64,000 nt of DNA, from NCBI GenBank assembly GCA_031973395.1, contig DALYDD010000003.1:6272-70271 (forward strand). Reading direction: 5' to 3'. The notes under the pieces are model-generated. The model did not search any database. It was not told the origin of the DNA and saw nothing but the letters and a program-made list of their open reading frames with translations. This document shows, piece after piece, positions 1-8,891 of this stretch; position 1 is the first letter of the stretch, and each line of letters begins with the position of its first letter. The position numbers and the translations under genes are program-made. The stretch comes from DALYDD01 sp031973395 (GTDB lineage: Bacteria > Patescibacteriota > Minisyncoccia > Phycocordibacterales > CAIZLB01).

Positions 1-241
1 GGTCTCCGATAAGGGCAGTAAAGTCGCCCATCAGCAAAATAACTTGATGTCCTAAATCCTGAAATTCTTTCAGTTTTTTGATTGTAATCGCGTGCCCAAT
101 ATGTAGAGACGGGCCAGTTGGGTCAATACCTAGATAGACTTTTAATCTTTTACCCTCTTCTAGACGCTTAGCAAGATATTCTTTTGAGGGGAAGATTTCC
201 TCAACACTTCCATGTATAAGCTGATCGATTTGGTCTTTCAT
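1..241 (-). CDS. tyrS: Tyrosyl-tRNA synthetase, N-terminal part (cut by window edge)
   Basis: Charges tRNA-Tyr with tyrosine in the cytoplasm. Only the first 80 residues are in the window; the gene continues beyond base 1. The translation starts MKDQIDQLIHGS and holds the class I signature GIDPTGPSLHIGH at about residues 39-51, where HIGH is the ATP-binding motif. GIDPTGPSLHIGHAI is typical of TyrS rather than TrpS, which belongs to the same subclass. The ATG at 241 is the first in frame. It faces away from the penicillin-binding protein gene at 350, so the two genes share a divergent spacer of about 108 bp. Confidence 0.9.
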   Translation of the reverse strand, partial: MKDQIDQLIHGSVEEIFPSKEYLAKRLEEGKRLKVYLGIDPTGPSLHIGHAITIKKLKEFQDLGHQVILLMGDFTALIGD

Positions 242-349
242 ATTTTTGCTAAATTATATGTCGTTAAATCTAGCATATATCCCCCTATTTTGGTATGCTT
301 TCACTAAGACTCCGCCTAGTAAGAGTAATTTCTATTTTAATAATATTTC

Positions 350-2857
350 ATGCACAAAAACTTATTTCAAAAGATGGCCAGTGGTGTTGTGACCTGGTTC
401 GAAAAACTTATCCACAGGTTAAAAAATAAGAAAACTCGTCGCGCTTTAATAAAGGACATATTTATGGTGGGCGGTATTGCTTTTGTCTTTTTGTGCACAG
501 TTTTCATTTTATGGGCCTCAAGCTTAAAGACACCTGACCTTGAGTCCTTTGACACACGCCTTCTTGGACAGTCAGCCAAAATATACGATAGGACAGGGAC
601 CATCCTTCTTTATGACCTTAGCCAGAAGGTCCGCCGCACAGTTGTCCCTTTTGAGAGTATTAACCCATATATCAAGGACGCAACAGTCGCTATTGAGGAC
701 GCAGACTTTTATAACCATAAAGGTATTCGACCCAAAGCTATCATCAGAGCCATCTTAGCCAATCTTACGTCCTTGAGCTTTAGCCAAGGTGGATCAACCA
801 TTACCCAACAAGTCGTAAAGAATTCTCTTTTGACCAATGAAAAATTCATATCCAGAAAAGTAAAAGAGTGGATCCTTGCTGTAAAACTGGAGAAGAATGC
901 CACAAAAAACGAGATCTTGAATCTATACTTAAACGAAAGCCCTTACGGTGGAAATATTTACGGAGTTGAAGAAGCGACCCAAGCTTTCTTTAACCTAAAA
1001 TCAAGCGATGTGAGTTTGGCACAAGCTGCATACATAGCAGCACTTCCCCAATCCCCGAGCGGACTTTCTCCTTATGGAAAAAATAGGCAGCGCCTCGACG
1101 ATCGAAAGAATTTGGTACTAGCAAAGATGCTCGAGCACGGCAAAATCACCCAAAAAGAACACGATGAGGCTGTAGCCGAGGTTGTTGAGTTCGCACCAAG
1201 ATCTTTAGCTGGAATCAAAGCCCCCCATTTTGTAATGTATATCAAAGAATATTTGGAGGAAAAATATGGAGAGCGACTACTCCAGGAGGGTGGTTTCAAG
1301 ATCATTTCAACCATTGATTATGACTTGCAGACTATGGCGGAAACCACAGTAAAGGAATATGTTTTAACCACAGGCATCAAAACATATAAAGCTACGAACG
1401 GCGCCGTGGTAGCCCTCGACCCTAAGACTGGGCAAATATTGGCTATGGTTGGATCGAGAGACTATTTTGACAAGGAAATAGGTGGCAACTTCAATGTAGC
1501 AACCGCGAGGAGACAACCAGGATCAGCATTCAAACCTTTTGTATACGCCACCGCTTTTTCAAAGGGTCTTACACCCGAAACACCGCTCTTTGATGTGTCC
1601 ACAGAATTTAACTCTTCTTGTACCCCAGGAGGAAACTCTTCAAACAAAGCAAAGTGCTATAGTCCCGAGAACTACGAGGGTGGCTACAAAGGATTAATGA
1701 GTGTTCGCCGAGCACTTGCTGAGTCACGCAATATTCCCGCCGTAAAAGCACTATACCTCGCGGGTGTTGAAGATAGTATTAAAATGGCAACCGCCATGGG
1801 CATCAGTAACCTCGCTGGAGCAGACCAATACGGCCTCTCGTTGGCCCTAGGAGGAGCAGAGGTATCTGTTTTGGATATGACCAGTGCATATGGGGTATTT
1901 GCCCAAAACGGCATTAGAAACCCTGCTGTAGGCATCCTTAAGATTGAAAAAATGGATGGATCCATTGTAGAAGAATTCAAACCAGATCCAAAACAAGTCA
2001 TCGACAGCCAGGTTGCCAGACTTATGAACGACGTTTTGGCTGATCGATATGCCAGGGCACCTCTTTTTGGATCAAATTATTTTGGAACAAGGCAAGTTGG
2101 TCTGAAAACTGGTACCACAAACAATTCGCGTGATGCCTGGTTTATTGGATATACCCCAAGTATTTCAATTGGCGCATGGATGGGAAACAACGACAATACA
2201 CCGATGGCCCAACAAGCATCAGCCCGAATCATTGGTCCGATGTGGAAAAAAATAATGGATTATGCACTAGAACACGTACCCACCGAGACATTTGAAGAAC
2301 CAGACCCTATTAAAACCAGCCTCAAACCATACTTGAGAGGAGCATGGCAGACAGAAAACGGAGAAGTCCACTCAGAGCTCTATTGGCTTGACCGAAACAA
2401 TATCACCGGTAACGAACCAGGCTTAGGTTCTCGTGACCCTTTGTTTAGAAACTTCGAGGCTGGTGTTCAAAATTACAATGGAGTATATACGGGCGGCAAC
2501 GGTGTGGTGGTAGACCCTAGAAACCCAAGCACGACAACGACACCAATTATTCCAACAATCGAGCCAATCAATCCGAGTGCAGAGGCTTTTAGAATCATTT
2601 CCCCTGCCCCAAATGGTGTGGTGAACGGATTGGATAGAGTTTCTATTTTTGTCACAGGAACAAAAGAGTCTACGAGCCAAGTTCAATACTTCGTAAACGA
2701 TGTTTTGATTGGTGGGGCGAACCAGAGACCCTTCTCCTACTCTTTTGTCCCCAATCAAACACAAGGTATTCAGGACGAAAACACACTCAAGGCCGTCACT
2801 TTTGATCAGCTTGGTAAAAGCCAGGAGTCAACAATCAACTTCTCAGTAATAAGATAG
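350..2857 (+). CDS. ponA: Class A penicillin-binding protein (PBP1A-type transglycosylase/transpeptidase)
   Basis: Bifunctional peptidoglycan synthase, 835 aa. A cytoplasmic basic N-terminus is followed by one membrane anchor (about 36-56). The GT51 glycosyltransferase domain has EDADFYNHKG at 116-125 (catalytic Glu116) and QGGSTITQQ at 146-154. The transpeptidase domain has the three classic motifs: SxxK as SAFK (Ser392, Lys395), SRN at 459-461 and KTGT at 586-589. After about residue 640 there is a Thr/Pro/Asn linker and a terminal Ig-like domain (about 760-835), a common PBP1 tail. All catalytic residues are present. A bidirectional terminator follows the stop codon. Confidence 0.95.
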   Translation: MHKNLFQKMASGVVTWFEKLIHRLKNKKTRRALIKDIFMVGGIAFVFLCTVFILWASSLKTPDLESFDTRLLGQSAKIYDRTGTILLYDLSQKVRRTVVPFESINPYIKDATVAIEDADFYNHKGIRPKAIIRAILANLTSLSFSQGGSTITQQVVKNSLLTNEKFISRKVKEWILAVKLEKNATKNEILNLYLNESPYGGNIYGVEEATQAFFNLKSSDVSLAQAAYIAALPQSPSGLSPYGKNRQRLDDRKNLVLAKMLEHGKITQKEHDEAVAEVVEFAPRSLAGIKAPHFVMYIKEYLEEKYGERLLQEGGFKIISTIDYDLQTMAETTVKEYVLTTGIKTYKATNGAVVALDPKTGQILAMVGSRDYFDKEIGGNFNVATARRQPGSAFKPFVYATAFSKGLTPETPLFDVSTEFNSSCTPGGNSSNKAKCYSPENYEGGYKGLMSVRRALAESRNIPAVKALYLAGVEDSIKMATAMGISNLAGADQYGLSLALGGAEVSVLDMTSAYGVFAQNGIRNPAVGILKIEKMDGSIVEEFKPDPKQVIDSQVARLMNDVLADRYARAPLFGSNYFGTRQVGLKTGTTNNSRDAWFIGYTPSISIGAWMGNNDNTPMAQQASARIIGPMWKKIMDYALEHVPTETFEEPDPIKTSLKPYLRGAWQTENGEVHSELYWLDRNNITGNEPGLGSRDPLFRNFEAGVQNYNGVYTGGNGVVVDPRNPSTTTTPIIPTIEPINPSAEAFRIISPAPNGVVNGLDRVSIFVTGTKESTSQVQYFVNDVLIGGANQRPFSYSFVPNQTQGIQDENTLKAVTFDQLGKSQESTINFSVIR

Positions 2858-2859
2858 TT

Positions 2860-2909
2860 AAATAAAAAAACAACCAGGCACCCGGTGGCGCTTGGTTGTT
2901 TTTTTATTT
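2860..2909. terminator. Bidirectional rho-independent terminator
   Basis: A perfect 17-bp inverted repeat (2860-2876 with 2893-2909), A-rich on one arm and T-rich on the other, has a GC-rich loop side. It sits between the convergent stops of the PBP gene and the dnaN-linked gene and can terminate both. Confidence 0.88.
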
Positions 2910-3173
2910 AATATCAACGATTTTTTCTTCAGGCAGGGCCAGGTTTATCTTTTCCAAACAAGTACTCTTGTCCATAAAAACCCTCTGTCTTATGGCTGGA
3001 TTGATCCTTAACCACAAAATATTTTTTCTCACCTCGAGCTGTTCGGGACGAACCGCTAAGTCAGAATTTTCTATCTTTAATCGCTGATTTAATACATCAC
3101 AGATAGATTGTTTTCTTTTGCGCGGATCCTGAATCGATTTAAACTTTTCAAGAAGCTCTTTTAGATTAAACAT
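2904..3173 (-). CDS. Small DciA/DUF721-like protein downstream of dnaN
   Basis: An 89-aa protein starting MFNLKELLEKFKS. The C-terminal half (ILWLRINPAIRQRVF, then a helix ending in an EEKIVDIK strand) resembles the DUF721/DciA core, which loads the replicative helicase in bacteria lacking DnaC. Resemblance is by eye only. Its place right after dnaA-dnaN suits a replication role. A TTG at 3188 would add five residues and lie flush with the dnaN stop; the ATG at 3173 is preferred. Its stop lies inside the shared terminator. Known DciA proteins are usually longer, so this would be a minimal form. Confidence 0.5.
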   Translation of the reverse strand: MFNLKELLEKFKSIQDPRKRKQSICDVLNQRLKIENSDLAVRPEQLEVRKNILWLRINPAIRQRVFMDKSTCLEKINLALPEEKIVDIK

Positions 3174-3188
3174 AAGATTAGTACACAA

Positions 3189-4232
3189 CTATCCATTCAT
3201 TGGCATCATCAAATAGAGGAAGTTTTTGTCCTCAACCCCTTGAACCACGATTGGTTTTTGCTTTCCTGCAAAAGAAAACTTGATACTGTCTTGCTTGATA
3301 GAAGAGAGGCAGTCGTTTAAGTACTTGAAGTTAAATTGCACACCAATCTCTTCCCCTTTTACCGAGGCGTCTATTTTTGACGCGTGCTCTCCTAAATCTT
3401 TGTTTTTGCTGTTAATTTCAATGTTTTTGTCTGCTGGCGACACAAGAAAACTAATCTGATTAAAACTATCTGAGAAAAGATTGCTGAGTTTCAATGTGTT
3501 TACTAGGTCTTGTTTAAGGATTTTTGCCTCTGTGGCAAATTCTTTTGGAATAATGGCTTGGTAGTCTGGAAACACACCATCGATCGTCCTAGAGACAATT
3601 CTCATTGATTCTGTGGATATTTCAATCTGACCCTGATCAATCGAGACCTGCGCAGAAACATCAACACCCTCAAGCAACCGAATAATCTCCCCAACATTTT
3701 TAACAGGAATAAGAATATGATTAAATTCTGGCAAAGATTTTGCTTTTATTTTCTTTTCTGCCAATCTAAAGCCATCTGTGGCAACAAAAACCAAATCTCC
3801 GTTCTGTTGGTAGATTCTCACACTAGATAATTCCGGTTTAATACTTGTTGTCGCAGAGCTGTACCAAACAGACTTAAGACCTGTTATCAAATCAACTGTA
3901 TCTATATTAATTATGTTTTTTTTTTTATCAGAAGAACCCTGAATCCCCGCCTCGCCCACGCTTTCGATTTTTATAACCTTACCCTCACCGAGATTGCTTA
4001 AGAAACTAGTGAGGACACCGCCGAGTACCGCGGCCACACCACCTTCTTCAACCTTAACAGGAACAATACACTCAACACCCACATCTAGATTTGTGGCCCT
4101 TATCTCGAGATTTCCTTTATCAGCATTAAACAAAAGACATTTAAGGACGGGGAGGGTTGCGCTTTTGCTCGCCACCTTCTCTGTCCTAAAAACAGCCTCG
4201 GTTAACTTGTCTTTAACACATTCTATTTTCAT
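3189..4232 (-). CDS. dnaN: DNA polymerase III sliding clamp (beta subunit)
   Basis: Forms the ring that tethers DNA polymerase III to DNA. At 347 aa it is slightly shorter than the usual 365-375. The start MKIECVKDKLTEAV, the central FVATDGFRLAE segment (about 160), the third-domain start (IDGVFPDYQAIIP) and the C-terminal YLMMPMNG are all typical of DnaN; the final MMPMN/G corresponds to the conserved MPMRL end. It follows dnaA on the same strand, the classic dnaA-dnaN order. A TATAAT box (4239-4244, minus strand) ends 6 nt before the ATG, so the mRNA is probably leaderless. Confidence 0.95.
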   Translation of the reverse strand: MKIECVKDKLTEAVFRTEKVASKSATLPVLKCLLFNADKGNLEIRATNLDVGVECIVPVKVEEGGVAAVLGGVLTSFLSNLGEGKVIKIESVGEAGIQGSSDKKKNIINIDTVDLITGLKSVWYSSATTSIKPELSSVRIYQQNGDLVFVATDGFRLAEKKIKAKSLPEFNHILIPVKNVGEIIRLLEGVDVSAQVSIDQGQIEISTESMRIVSRTIDGVFPDYQAIIPKEFATEAKILKQDLVNTLKLSNLFSDSFNQISFLVSPADKNIEINSKNKDLGEHASKIDASVKGEEIGVQFNFKYLNDCLSSIKQDSIKFSFAGKQKPIVVQGVEDKNFLYLMMPMNG

Positions 4233-4617
4233 AGCCGCATTATATATCTTTATTATTTTTTAAAGAAATACTATTAATACTATATAGGCTGTGGACATGT
4301 GGAGAACTTGGGTCTGTGGCTACAAATAAAGGTTTTCTTGTGATTTTAAAGGTGTGTCATGGGGGACAACCTAACCTTGTTTGGTGGACGGGGTTGGGGA
4401 TTCTAAGGGCTGCTCATCTGCCTCACGGTTTTATCCCAACCTAACCCCATACTTATCCCGAGTTTTTTCCCCACTTAAAATAATAGTTCCCACAAGTTAT
4501 CCACAGGGTTGTACACATGTGTATAGGTCGTATGGGTCAATTATAGGGCTATAAATAAGGTTCTTTGGGACAAGTCCGTTGACTTTGAGATATATAAGCC
4601 TGGGCGCGGGGTGGGTC
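4233..4617. other. dnaA-dnaN intergenic region, candidate oriC
   Basis: A 385-bp non-coding spacer between dnaA and dnaN. It has one perfect DnaA box, TTATCCACA (4497-4505), and weaker ones: TGTGTATAG at 4518-4526 and TGTGGACAT at 4290-4298. A short AT-rich stretch lies at the dnaN end, which also carries the dnaN -10 box. The neighbouring rpmH-rnpA-yidC genes are the usual companions of bacterial origins. By eye the plus strand is C-rich over dnaN and G-rich over dnaA, a skew change expected at an origin. A second DnaA-box/parS-rich region at 31.5-34.3 kb is a competing candidate. Confidence 0.5.
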
Positions 4618-5955
4618 CTAGATAAGTGCTCGAATCTGATTAAGCTCAGTCCCTAGGTCTTGGTTGTTTTTGAGCTCGTTTTTGATCTTCTCACAAGAGT
4701 GGATAACAGTAGTGTGGTCTCTACCACCCAACTTCTGGCCTATTGAAGGGAAGGAAACATTGAAGTCCTCTCTGAGGATATACATGGTCATTTGGCGGGG
4801 TTTAACCACCTCTTGTTTTCGGGTTTTATCATAAATACTCTCTTCTTCTATGTTGTAAAAAGAGGCGACCGCCTTAACTACATCCTTAACTGAGACTGTT
4901 TTGTGTGGTTTGGTTGAGTTTTTGGTGGTTTGTCTGATTTCTGCCAAGCTAAGTTCCTTACCTTTGAGTTGAGTCTGACAAATAATCGAGTTTAGGGCCC
5001 CTACAAGCTCTCTTATGCTGCCGTCGATGCTAGAAGCAAGGTGGTAGGCTATTTCATACGAGAGGTCGAAGTTGTTTTGCTTAGCATTGGCCTGCAAAAT
5101 AGCCATCTTGGACTCGATATCGGCTGGAGAGATGTCTATGATCATTCCCGCCAAAAAACGCGACTTGAGGCGATCCTCGAGGTTTGGGAGGTAGTTTGGG
5201 TGGACATCAGAAGAAAAGATGATCTGTTTATTGCCATCATAGAGTGAATTAAACAAATGAAAGAGCTCTTCTTGGGTCTTCTCTTTGTTGGAAAGGAATT
5301 GAATATCGTCCATGATCAAAACATCGTACTTTCGATATTTTTCCTTGAAATGGTTGACGCGGTTGGCCTGAACGGAGTTGATATAGTCAATTGTAAACTT
5401 CTCTGAGGTTACATAGTGAACACGTTTTGGTGTGCTTGCGTGTTTAAAATGATTACCCACAGCTTGCATTAGGTGTGTTTTGCCAAGACCGGTGTTTCCA
5501 TAGATGAAAAGTGGGTTGTATACCACTGGTTTTTTCATAATAGCTTGGGTGGCCGCATAAGCGAGCTCGTTGAAGGGGCCGACAACAAAGGTTTCGAAGG
5601 TATATCGAGGGTTTAGATTGTCTTCCGGGTCTATAAACAAATTGTTCATCGGCAATTCTTTGTTGTTTGTTATTTCAACAGGACGTGCAGGTTCATCTTT
5701 TCGGGGTTTCTGATGAGAAATAACATATTCAACAGAGCGAATCTCTTCTACGACATCTCGGAATGCCTGCATAATTTCTCGGTGATATTTTTTTGAGAGC
5801 CATTCTTTGGCGAAAACACTAGGGACTGCAAGGTATACGGCATTTCCGTCGATTTTTGAGATGAAGGTGTCTTTAAACCAGGTGGAGTAGTTGGCCTTTG
5901 TGATACTGAGTTCAAGTTGTACAAGCACTGAATCCCAAAGTTGTTTTATATCCAT
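4618..5955 (-). CDS. dnaA: Chromosomal replication initiator protein DnaA
   Basis: A 445-aa AAA+ initiator that binds DnaA boxes and opens the origin. Domain I (1-80) is followed by a short linker. The AAA+ domain has Walker A GNTGLGKT (153-160) and Walker B DVLIMDD (211-217). The C-terminal DNA-binding domain carries the DnaA signature GGRDHTTVIHS (410-420), so box recognition should be standard. Length is normal. A TATAAT box (5964-5969, minus strand) ends 8 nt before the ATG with no Shine-Dalgarno sequence, which suggests a leaderless mRNA. It is transcribed divergently from rpmH. Confidence 0.97.
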   Translation of the reverse strand: MDIKQLWDSVLVQLELSITKANYSTWFKDTFISKIDGNAVYLAVPSVFAKEWLSKKYHREIMQAFRDVVEEIRSVEYVISHQKPRKDEPARPVEITNNKELPMNNLFIDPEDNLNPRYTFETFVVGPFNELAYAATQAIMKKPVVYNPLFIYGNTGLGKTHLMQAVGNHFKHASTPKRVHYVTSEKFTIDYINSVQANRVNHFKEKYRKYDVLIMDDIQFLSNKEKTQEELFHLFNSLYDGNKQIIFSSDVHPNYLPNLEDRLKSRFLAGMIIDISPADIESKMAILQANAKQNNFDLSYEIAYHLASSIDGSIRELVGALNSIICQTQLKGKELSLAEIRQTTKNSTKPHKTVSVKDVVKAVASFYNIEEESIYDKTRKQEVVKPRQMTMYILREDFNVSFPSIGQKLGGRDHTTVIHSCEKIKNELKNNQDLGTELNQIRALI

Positions 5956-6102
5956 GTTGAGACATTATACCCTCAACGGTTTTTTAGAGAACTTGCACAA
6001 GTGTCAGATATATGTTGATAAATTGTTTAAGTTTTTTTTGAAAAAGAAAACTTAACAACTTTTTAGCAAAACCTTATACAAAGCTCTCTTTTGGGAAATC
6101 AT

Positions 6103-6131
6103 TTGAAAAAATTAGGTTTTTAATGTATGAT
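6103..6131 (+). promoter_or_regulatory. rpmH promoter, leaderless layout
   Basis: TTGAAA (6103-6108), a 17-nt spacer and TATGAT (6126-6131) make a good sigma70-type promoter. The rpmH ATG begins at 6139, only 7 nt after the -10 box, so transcription should start at or next to the A of ATG. This is the clearest model for the leaderless pattern seen throughout the window. Confidence 0.75.
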
Positions 6132-6138
6132 CCCTTTC

Positions 6139-6273
6139 ATGTCTCGAACATATCAACCAAGTAAAGTAAAGCGCGCACGGACCCATGGGTTCCGGGCCCG
6201 CCTTGCCACACATGGCGGCAAACGTGTTTTGCTTGCCCGCCGACGAAAAGGCCGCAAAAAGCTTTCGGTTTAA
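6139..6273 (+). CDS. rpmH: 50S ribosomal protein L34
   Basis: A 44-aa highly basic ribosomal protein of the large subunit. It begins MSRTYQPSKVKRARTHGF and continues through RLATHGGKRVLLARRRKGRKK, matching L34 along its full length (usual size 44-46 aa). The order rpmH-rnpA-yidC with divergent dnaA is the conserved bacterial arrangement. The promoter at 6103-6131 places the transcription start at the ATG. A 13-bp hairpin lies between it and rnpA. Confidence 0.96.
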   Translation: MSRTYQPSKVKRARTHGFRARLATHGGKRVLLARRRKGRKKLSV

Positions 6274-6288
6274 CCTTAATATAGCCCA

Positions 6289-6320
6289 TTAATTCAACCC
6301 CTCCATAGGGGTTGAATTAA
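6289..6320 (+). terminator. Hairpin between rpmH and rnpA (possible attenuator)
   Basis: A perfect 13-bp stem (6289-6301 with 6308-6320) with a 6-nt loop. No T-run follows directly; a T-tract starts about 14 nt later. It could be a weak terminator or a processing/stability element that sets the rpmH to rnpA ratio. Confidence 0.5.
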
Positions 6321-6347
6321 TAAACACACCCCTATTTTTTGCATATT

Positions 6348-6614
6348 ATGCCAAAAACCGATCCTATAGTTTTGCTTCGTCCGTATATGGGTGCTGAGCC
6401 TCAAAAAACCCCCCTCACTATACTAGTAAGTAAAAAAGTGTTTAAAACCGCTGTCTCACGAAACAAAGCCCGGAGAAGGATCAAGGAAGCCTATCGCCTA
6501 GTCATACAAGAAATGAATAAAAAAGAAATCACACCACTGCGCATACATGCTAATATAAGTGTCTTGTCGGCTGACTTTGAAGAATTAAAAAAAATAATTA
6601 AGAAAGCTATTTAA
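6348..6614 (+). CDS. rnpA: Ribonuclease P protein component
   Basis: Protein subunit that helps the RNase P RNA cut 5' leaders from pre-tRNAs. The product is 88 aa from the ATG at 6348; a TTG at 6339 would add three residues. The RNR signature lies in AVSRNKARRRIKEAYR (about 43-58), followed by two helices, and the N-terminal strand region is truncated against typical 110-120 aa members. It lies 4 nt before yidC, so the two are probably co-transcribed. The RNA subunit was not found in this window. Confidence 0.9.
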   Translation: MPKTDPIVLLRPYMGAEPQKTPLTILVSKKVFKTAVSRNKARRRIKEAYRLVIQEMNKKEITPLRIHANISVLSADFEELKKIIKKAI

Positions 6615-6618
6615 ATTT

Positions 6619-7338
6619 ATGTTTACAAATCTGTTTTATAACCCCCTTTACAATGCACTGGTTGGAATAACTGCGCATATTCCAGGACATTATTTGGTGT
6701 TGTCTATTATTATTTTGACACTCATCATCAAATTTATTTTGATGCCCTTGTCTAAGCGAGCGGTTGTGACGCAGATGAAGATGAAGTTGATTGAGCCAGA
6801 AATGTCGGCGATCAAAGAAAAATATAAAGACGATCGACAGGAGTTGGCACGCCGAACAATGGAGTTGTACAAAAACAATAAATTAAACCCGTTTTCAACC
6901 CTGTTCCTGGCCCTCATTCAGATCCCTATCTTCATCGCCCTGGCGCTCATGTTTTCAAAAAACACACTAGCTGTGATTAACCCAGATCTTTTGTATTCAT
7001 TTGTATCAGCACCGGCATTTGTAAACCAAACTTTCTTTTGGTTGGATATTAGTCAAAAAAGTGTTGTACTTGGTGCACTTGCTGGTGTTCTACAGTTTAT
7101 TCAAATTCGATATTCTCTTCCTGCATACAAAAAGAAAGAGGTTGGTCAAGCGGCGACCTTCAAAGATGATTTTGCACGCAGTATGAATGTTCAGATGCGT
7201 TTTGTTATGCCTGTTATTGTATTCATTGCCTCGCTTGGGTTTACGGCCGCCATGTCAATATATTGGATTATAAGTACCTCGTTCACTATTGGTCAGGAAT
7301 TATATTTTAGAAGGACTGTCAAAAAAGGCGCGAACTAG
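6619..7338 (+). CDS. yidC: Membrane protein insertase YidC/Oxa1 family
   Basis: Inserts proteins into the cytoplasmic membrane. At 239 aa it is the short form, without the large periplasmic domain of Gram-negative YidC. Hydrophobic segments lie near 25-45, 95-113, 138-160, 190-212 and 215-232, matching the five-TM core. The charged residue of the hydrophilic groove, usually Arg, appears to be Lys38 (IIKFILMPL). A charged coiled-coil hairpin follows TM1 (about 46-85). The C-terminus is basic (RRTVKKGAN). It overlaps nothing and ends just before a very strong convergent terminator. Confidence 0.93.
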   Translation: MFTNLFYNPLYNALVGITAHIPGHYLVLSIIILTLIIKFILMPLSKRAVVTQMKMKLIEPEMSAIKEKYKDDRQELARRTMELYKNNKLNPFSTLFLALIQIPIFIALALMFSKNTLAVINPDLLYSFVSAPAFVNQTFFWLDISQKSVVLGALAGVLQFIQIRYSLPAYKKKEVGQAATFKDDFARSMNVQMRFVMPVIVFIASLGFTAAMSIYWIISTSFTIGQELYFRRTVKKGAN

Positions 7339-7355
7339 GAATCGAAAAGAGATAA

Positions 7356-7404
7356 CAAGAATTAGAAAACCCCCAGGCTAGTCCTGGGGGTTTTCTAATT
7401 CTTG
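7356..7404. terminator. Strong bidirectional terminator (22-bp stem)
   Basis: A perfect 22-bp inverted repeat (7356-7377 with 7383-7404) includes a CCCCCAGG/CCTGGGGG core and A/T-rich outer arms. It separates yidC from the convergent secretion operon and probably ends both transcripts. Confidence 0.9.
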
Positions 7405-8811
7405 CTATCTCGCAGGTGTTGTGGTTGCTGTACTGGTCGCGGTTGAATCGTTTACTGTTCGAAGCCCCCAAAGACTGAGGTCTATTTTATTATTAAACAT
7501 AAGAAGCGTTTCGGTTGGGTTGAGTACCGGATTGACAACATCAATGGCTTGGTCTGAAAGCTTGCTTAATTTTGCCAAGAGTCTTGTTTCTCCGGTACGG
7601 GTGTTTATTTTCCATATATCATCGCTGAAGAAGATTAGTCCTTGATACCAGGCGTCTGGATAATCACCAAAGGCAACATCTTGGGGTACAGCGCAGAAAG
7701 CCACGTCTGTTTCTTGATTAGACCAAACACATTTCTCTGAAAGAGTTCTGAAGAACAAATTAATAACGATGCCTGTGCGAACATCCAATACGTATAAATT
7801 TGGTGTACCCCCTTTGCTTTCGCTGTAAATAACTTTGTTGCCATCAGGGGACATTAGGGTTGTGAGGCCGTTTTTATCACCGATAACCTTTTGGAGTGCT
7901 TGGGTACCGGTATTAATGGTATACATATACCCTTTTGCAAATGACGAGGCTTTGGTGGTGATGGTAATTGTCTTATCATTTGGCCACGAAGCAATCCATT
8001 CTCTGAAGGGTGAATCAAAGGTGTTTGCCACCCCGGTTCCATCCAAGTTAGAGATAACACCAATCGGTTTTTTGTTCTGTAAATAAAACATTCGGGCTTT
8101 GTTTGGAGAAAGCACAACTTGCTGCATTCCGTCCCCTAAATCTTGCACCACCAAAGTCTTTTCACTAGATGTTGGTGTGGTAAGCCGTAGGTTTCCAAAT
8201 TGAGTTTTGATGGTGTCGGAATCACCATGGAGACCTCTCATGATCACTGATCCTGGGCCAACAAAGAGAGCCTCATATGTTTTGGGGTGGGTGGTGATTG
8301 ATGTTTTTGTGATCGCTAATGTATTGGATGCAGTTTCGTATATATGTCCTGTTCCTCGATCCATAAATTCCATTATTTCCATTTTGCCAATCAGCTTGGG
8401 TGTTGTCGGTTTTACTGTTCTTGTTGTGGTTGCAGTTGTTGTTCCGTTTGCGACCACAATGGTTTCTGTAAGAGGTGTTGTGGTTGCGAATATGTCTCGC
8501 ATAAAGAAATGCATTCCTGCAGTTGGCTCGGTATAAATATGTCTAAGCGCCGGTATTGCCGCTAATGTGCTGGTACTCGAGGTGGCTGTGATTTCTGGTG
8601 TTTGGGTTGGTTGTGTACTACTCGCATTGCCAGGGAATACTACGGATGTGTTTACCCCAGGAGAACCTACGGTTCCTGTATTTACTCCTTGTGGACCAAA
8701 TTGATTACGTGCAGTTGATGAACTATTTAGGTAAAAATAAAAACCAAGTACTCCGCCCGCCACGATACTCACAAAAATAATGATTATAGCGATAATGGTA
8801 GAGCGTTTCAT
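7405..8811 (-). CDS. Membrane-anchored protein with TolB/PD40-like beta-propeller repeats
   Basis: A 468-aa protein of unknown function, the last gene of the secretion operon. It has an N-terminal membrane anchor (about 4-27), a Ser/Thr/Pro/Gly linker to about 90, then beta-rich sequence. Segments VVLSPNKARMFYL (about 232-244) and MSPDGNKVIYSE (about 320-331, followed by NLYVLDVRTG) look like WD40-like PD40/TolB propeller blades. It should face the cell exterior. Its link to the operon suggests a role in assembling or controlling the surface machine. A weak -10 (GACAAT) lies 7 nt before the ATG. No catalytic motif is visible. Confidence 0.7.
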   Translation of the reverse strand: MKRSTIIAIIIIFVSIVAGGVLGFYFYLNSSSTARNQFGPQGVNTGTVGSPGVNTSVVFPGNASSTQPTQTPEITATSSTSTLAAIPALRHIYTEPTAGMHFFMRDIFATTTPLTETIVVANGTTTATTTRTVKPTTPKLIGKMEIMEFMDRGTGHIYETASNTLAITKTSITTHPKTYEALFVGPGSVIMRGLHGDSDTIKTQFGNLRLTTPTSSEKTLVVQDLGDGMQQVVLSPNKARMFYLQNKKPIGVISNLDGTGVANTFDSPFREWIASWPNDKTITITTKASSFAKGYMYTINTGTQALQKVIGDKNGLTTLMSPDGNKVIYSESKGGTPNLYVLDVRTGIVINLFFRTLSEKCVWSNQETDVAFCAVPQDVAFGDYPDAWYQGLIFFSDDIWKINTRTGETRLLAKLSKLSDQAIDVVNPVLNPTETLLMFNNKIDLSLWGLRTVNDSTATSTATTTPAR

Positions 8812-8891
8812 TTTTTTTATTGTCTTTTATGGTTCATTATACTCAATTTGTGTTCACTTTACCCGCTGTACAAAAATCAATAACACCTCGT

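Noticed and set aside
409..417. Perfect DnaA box inside the penicillin-binding protein gene
   Set aside because: It lies in coding sequence near the start codon and has no neighbouring boxes; chance is sufficient.
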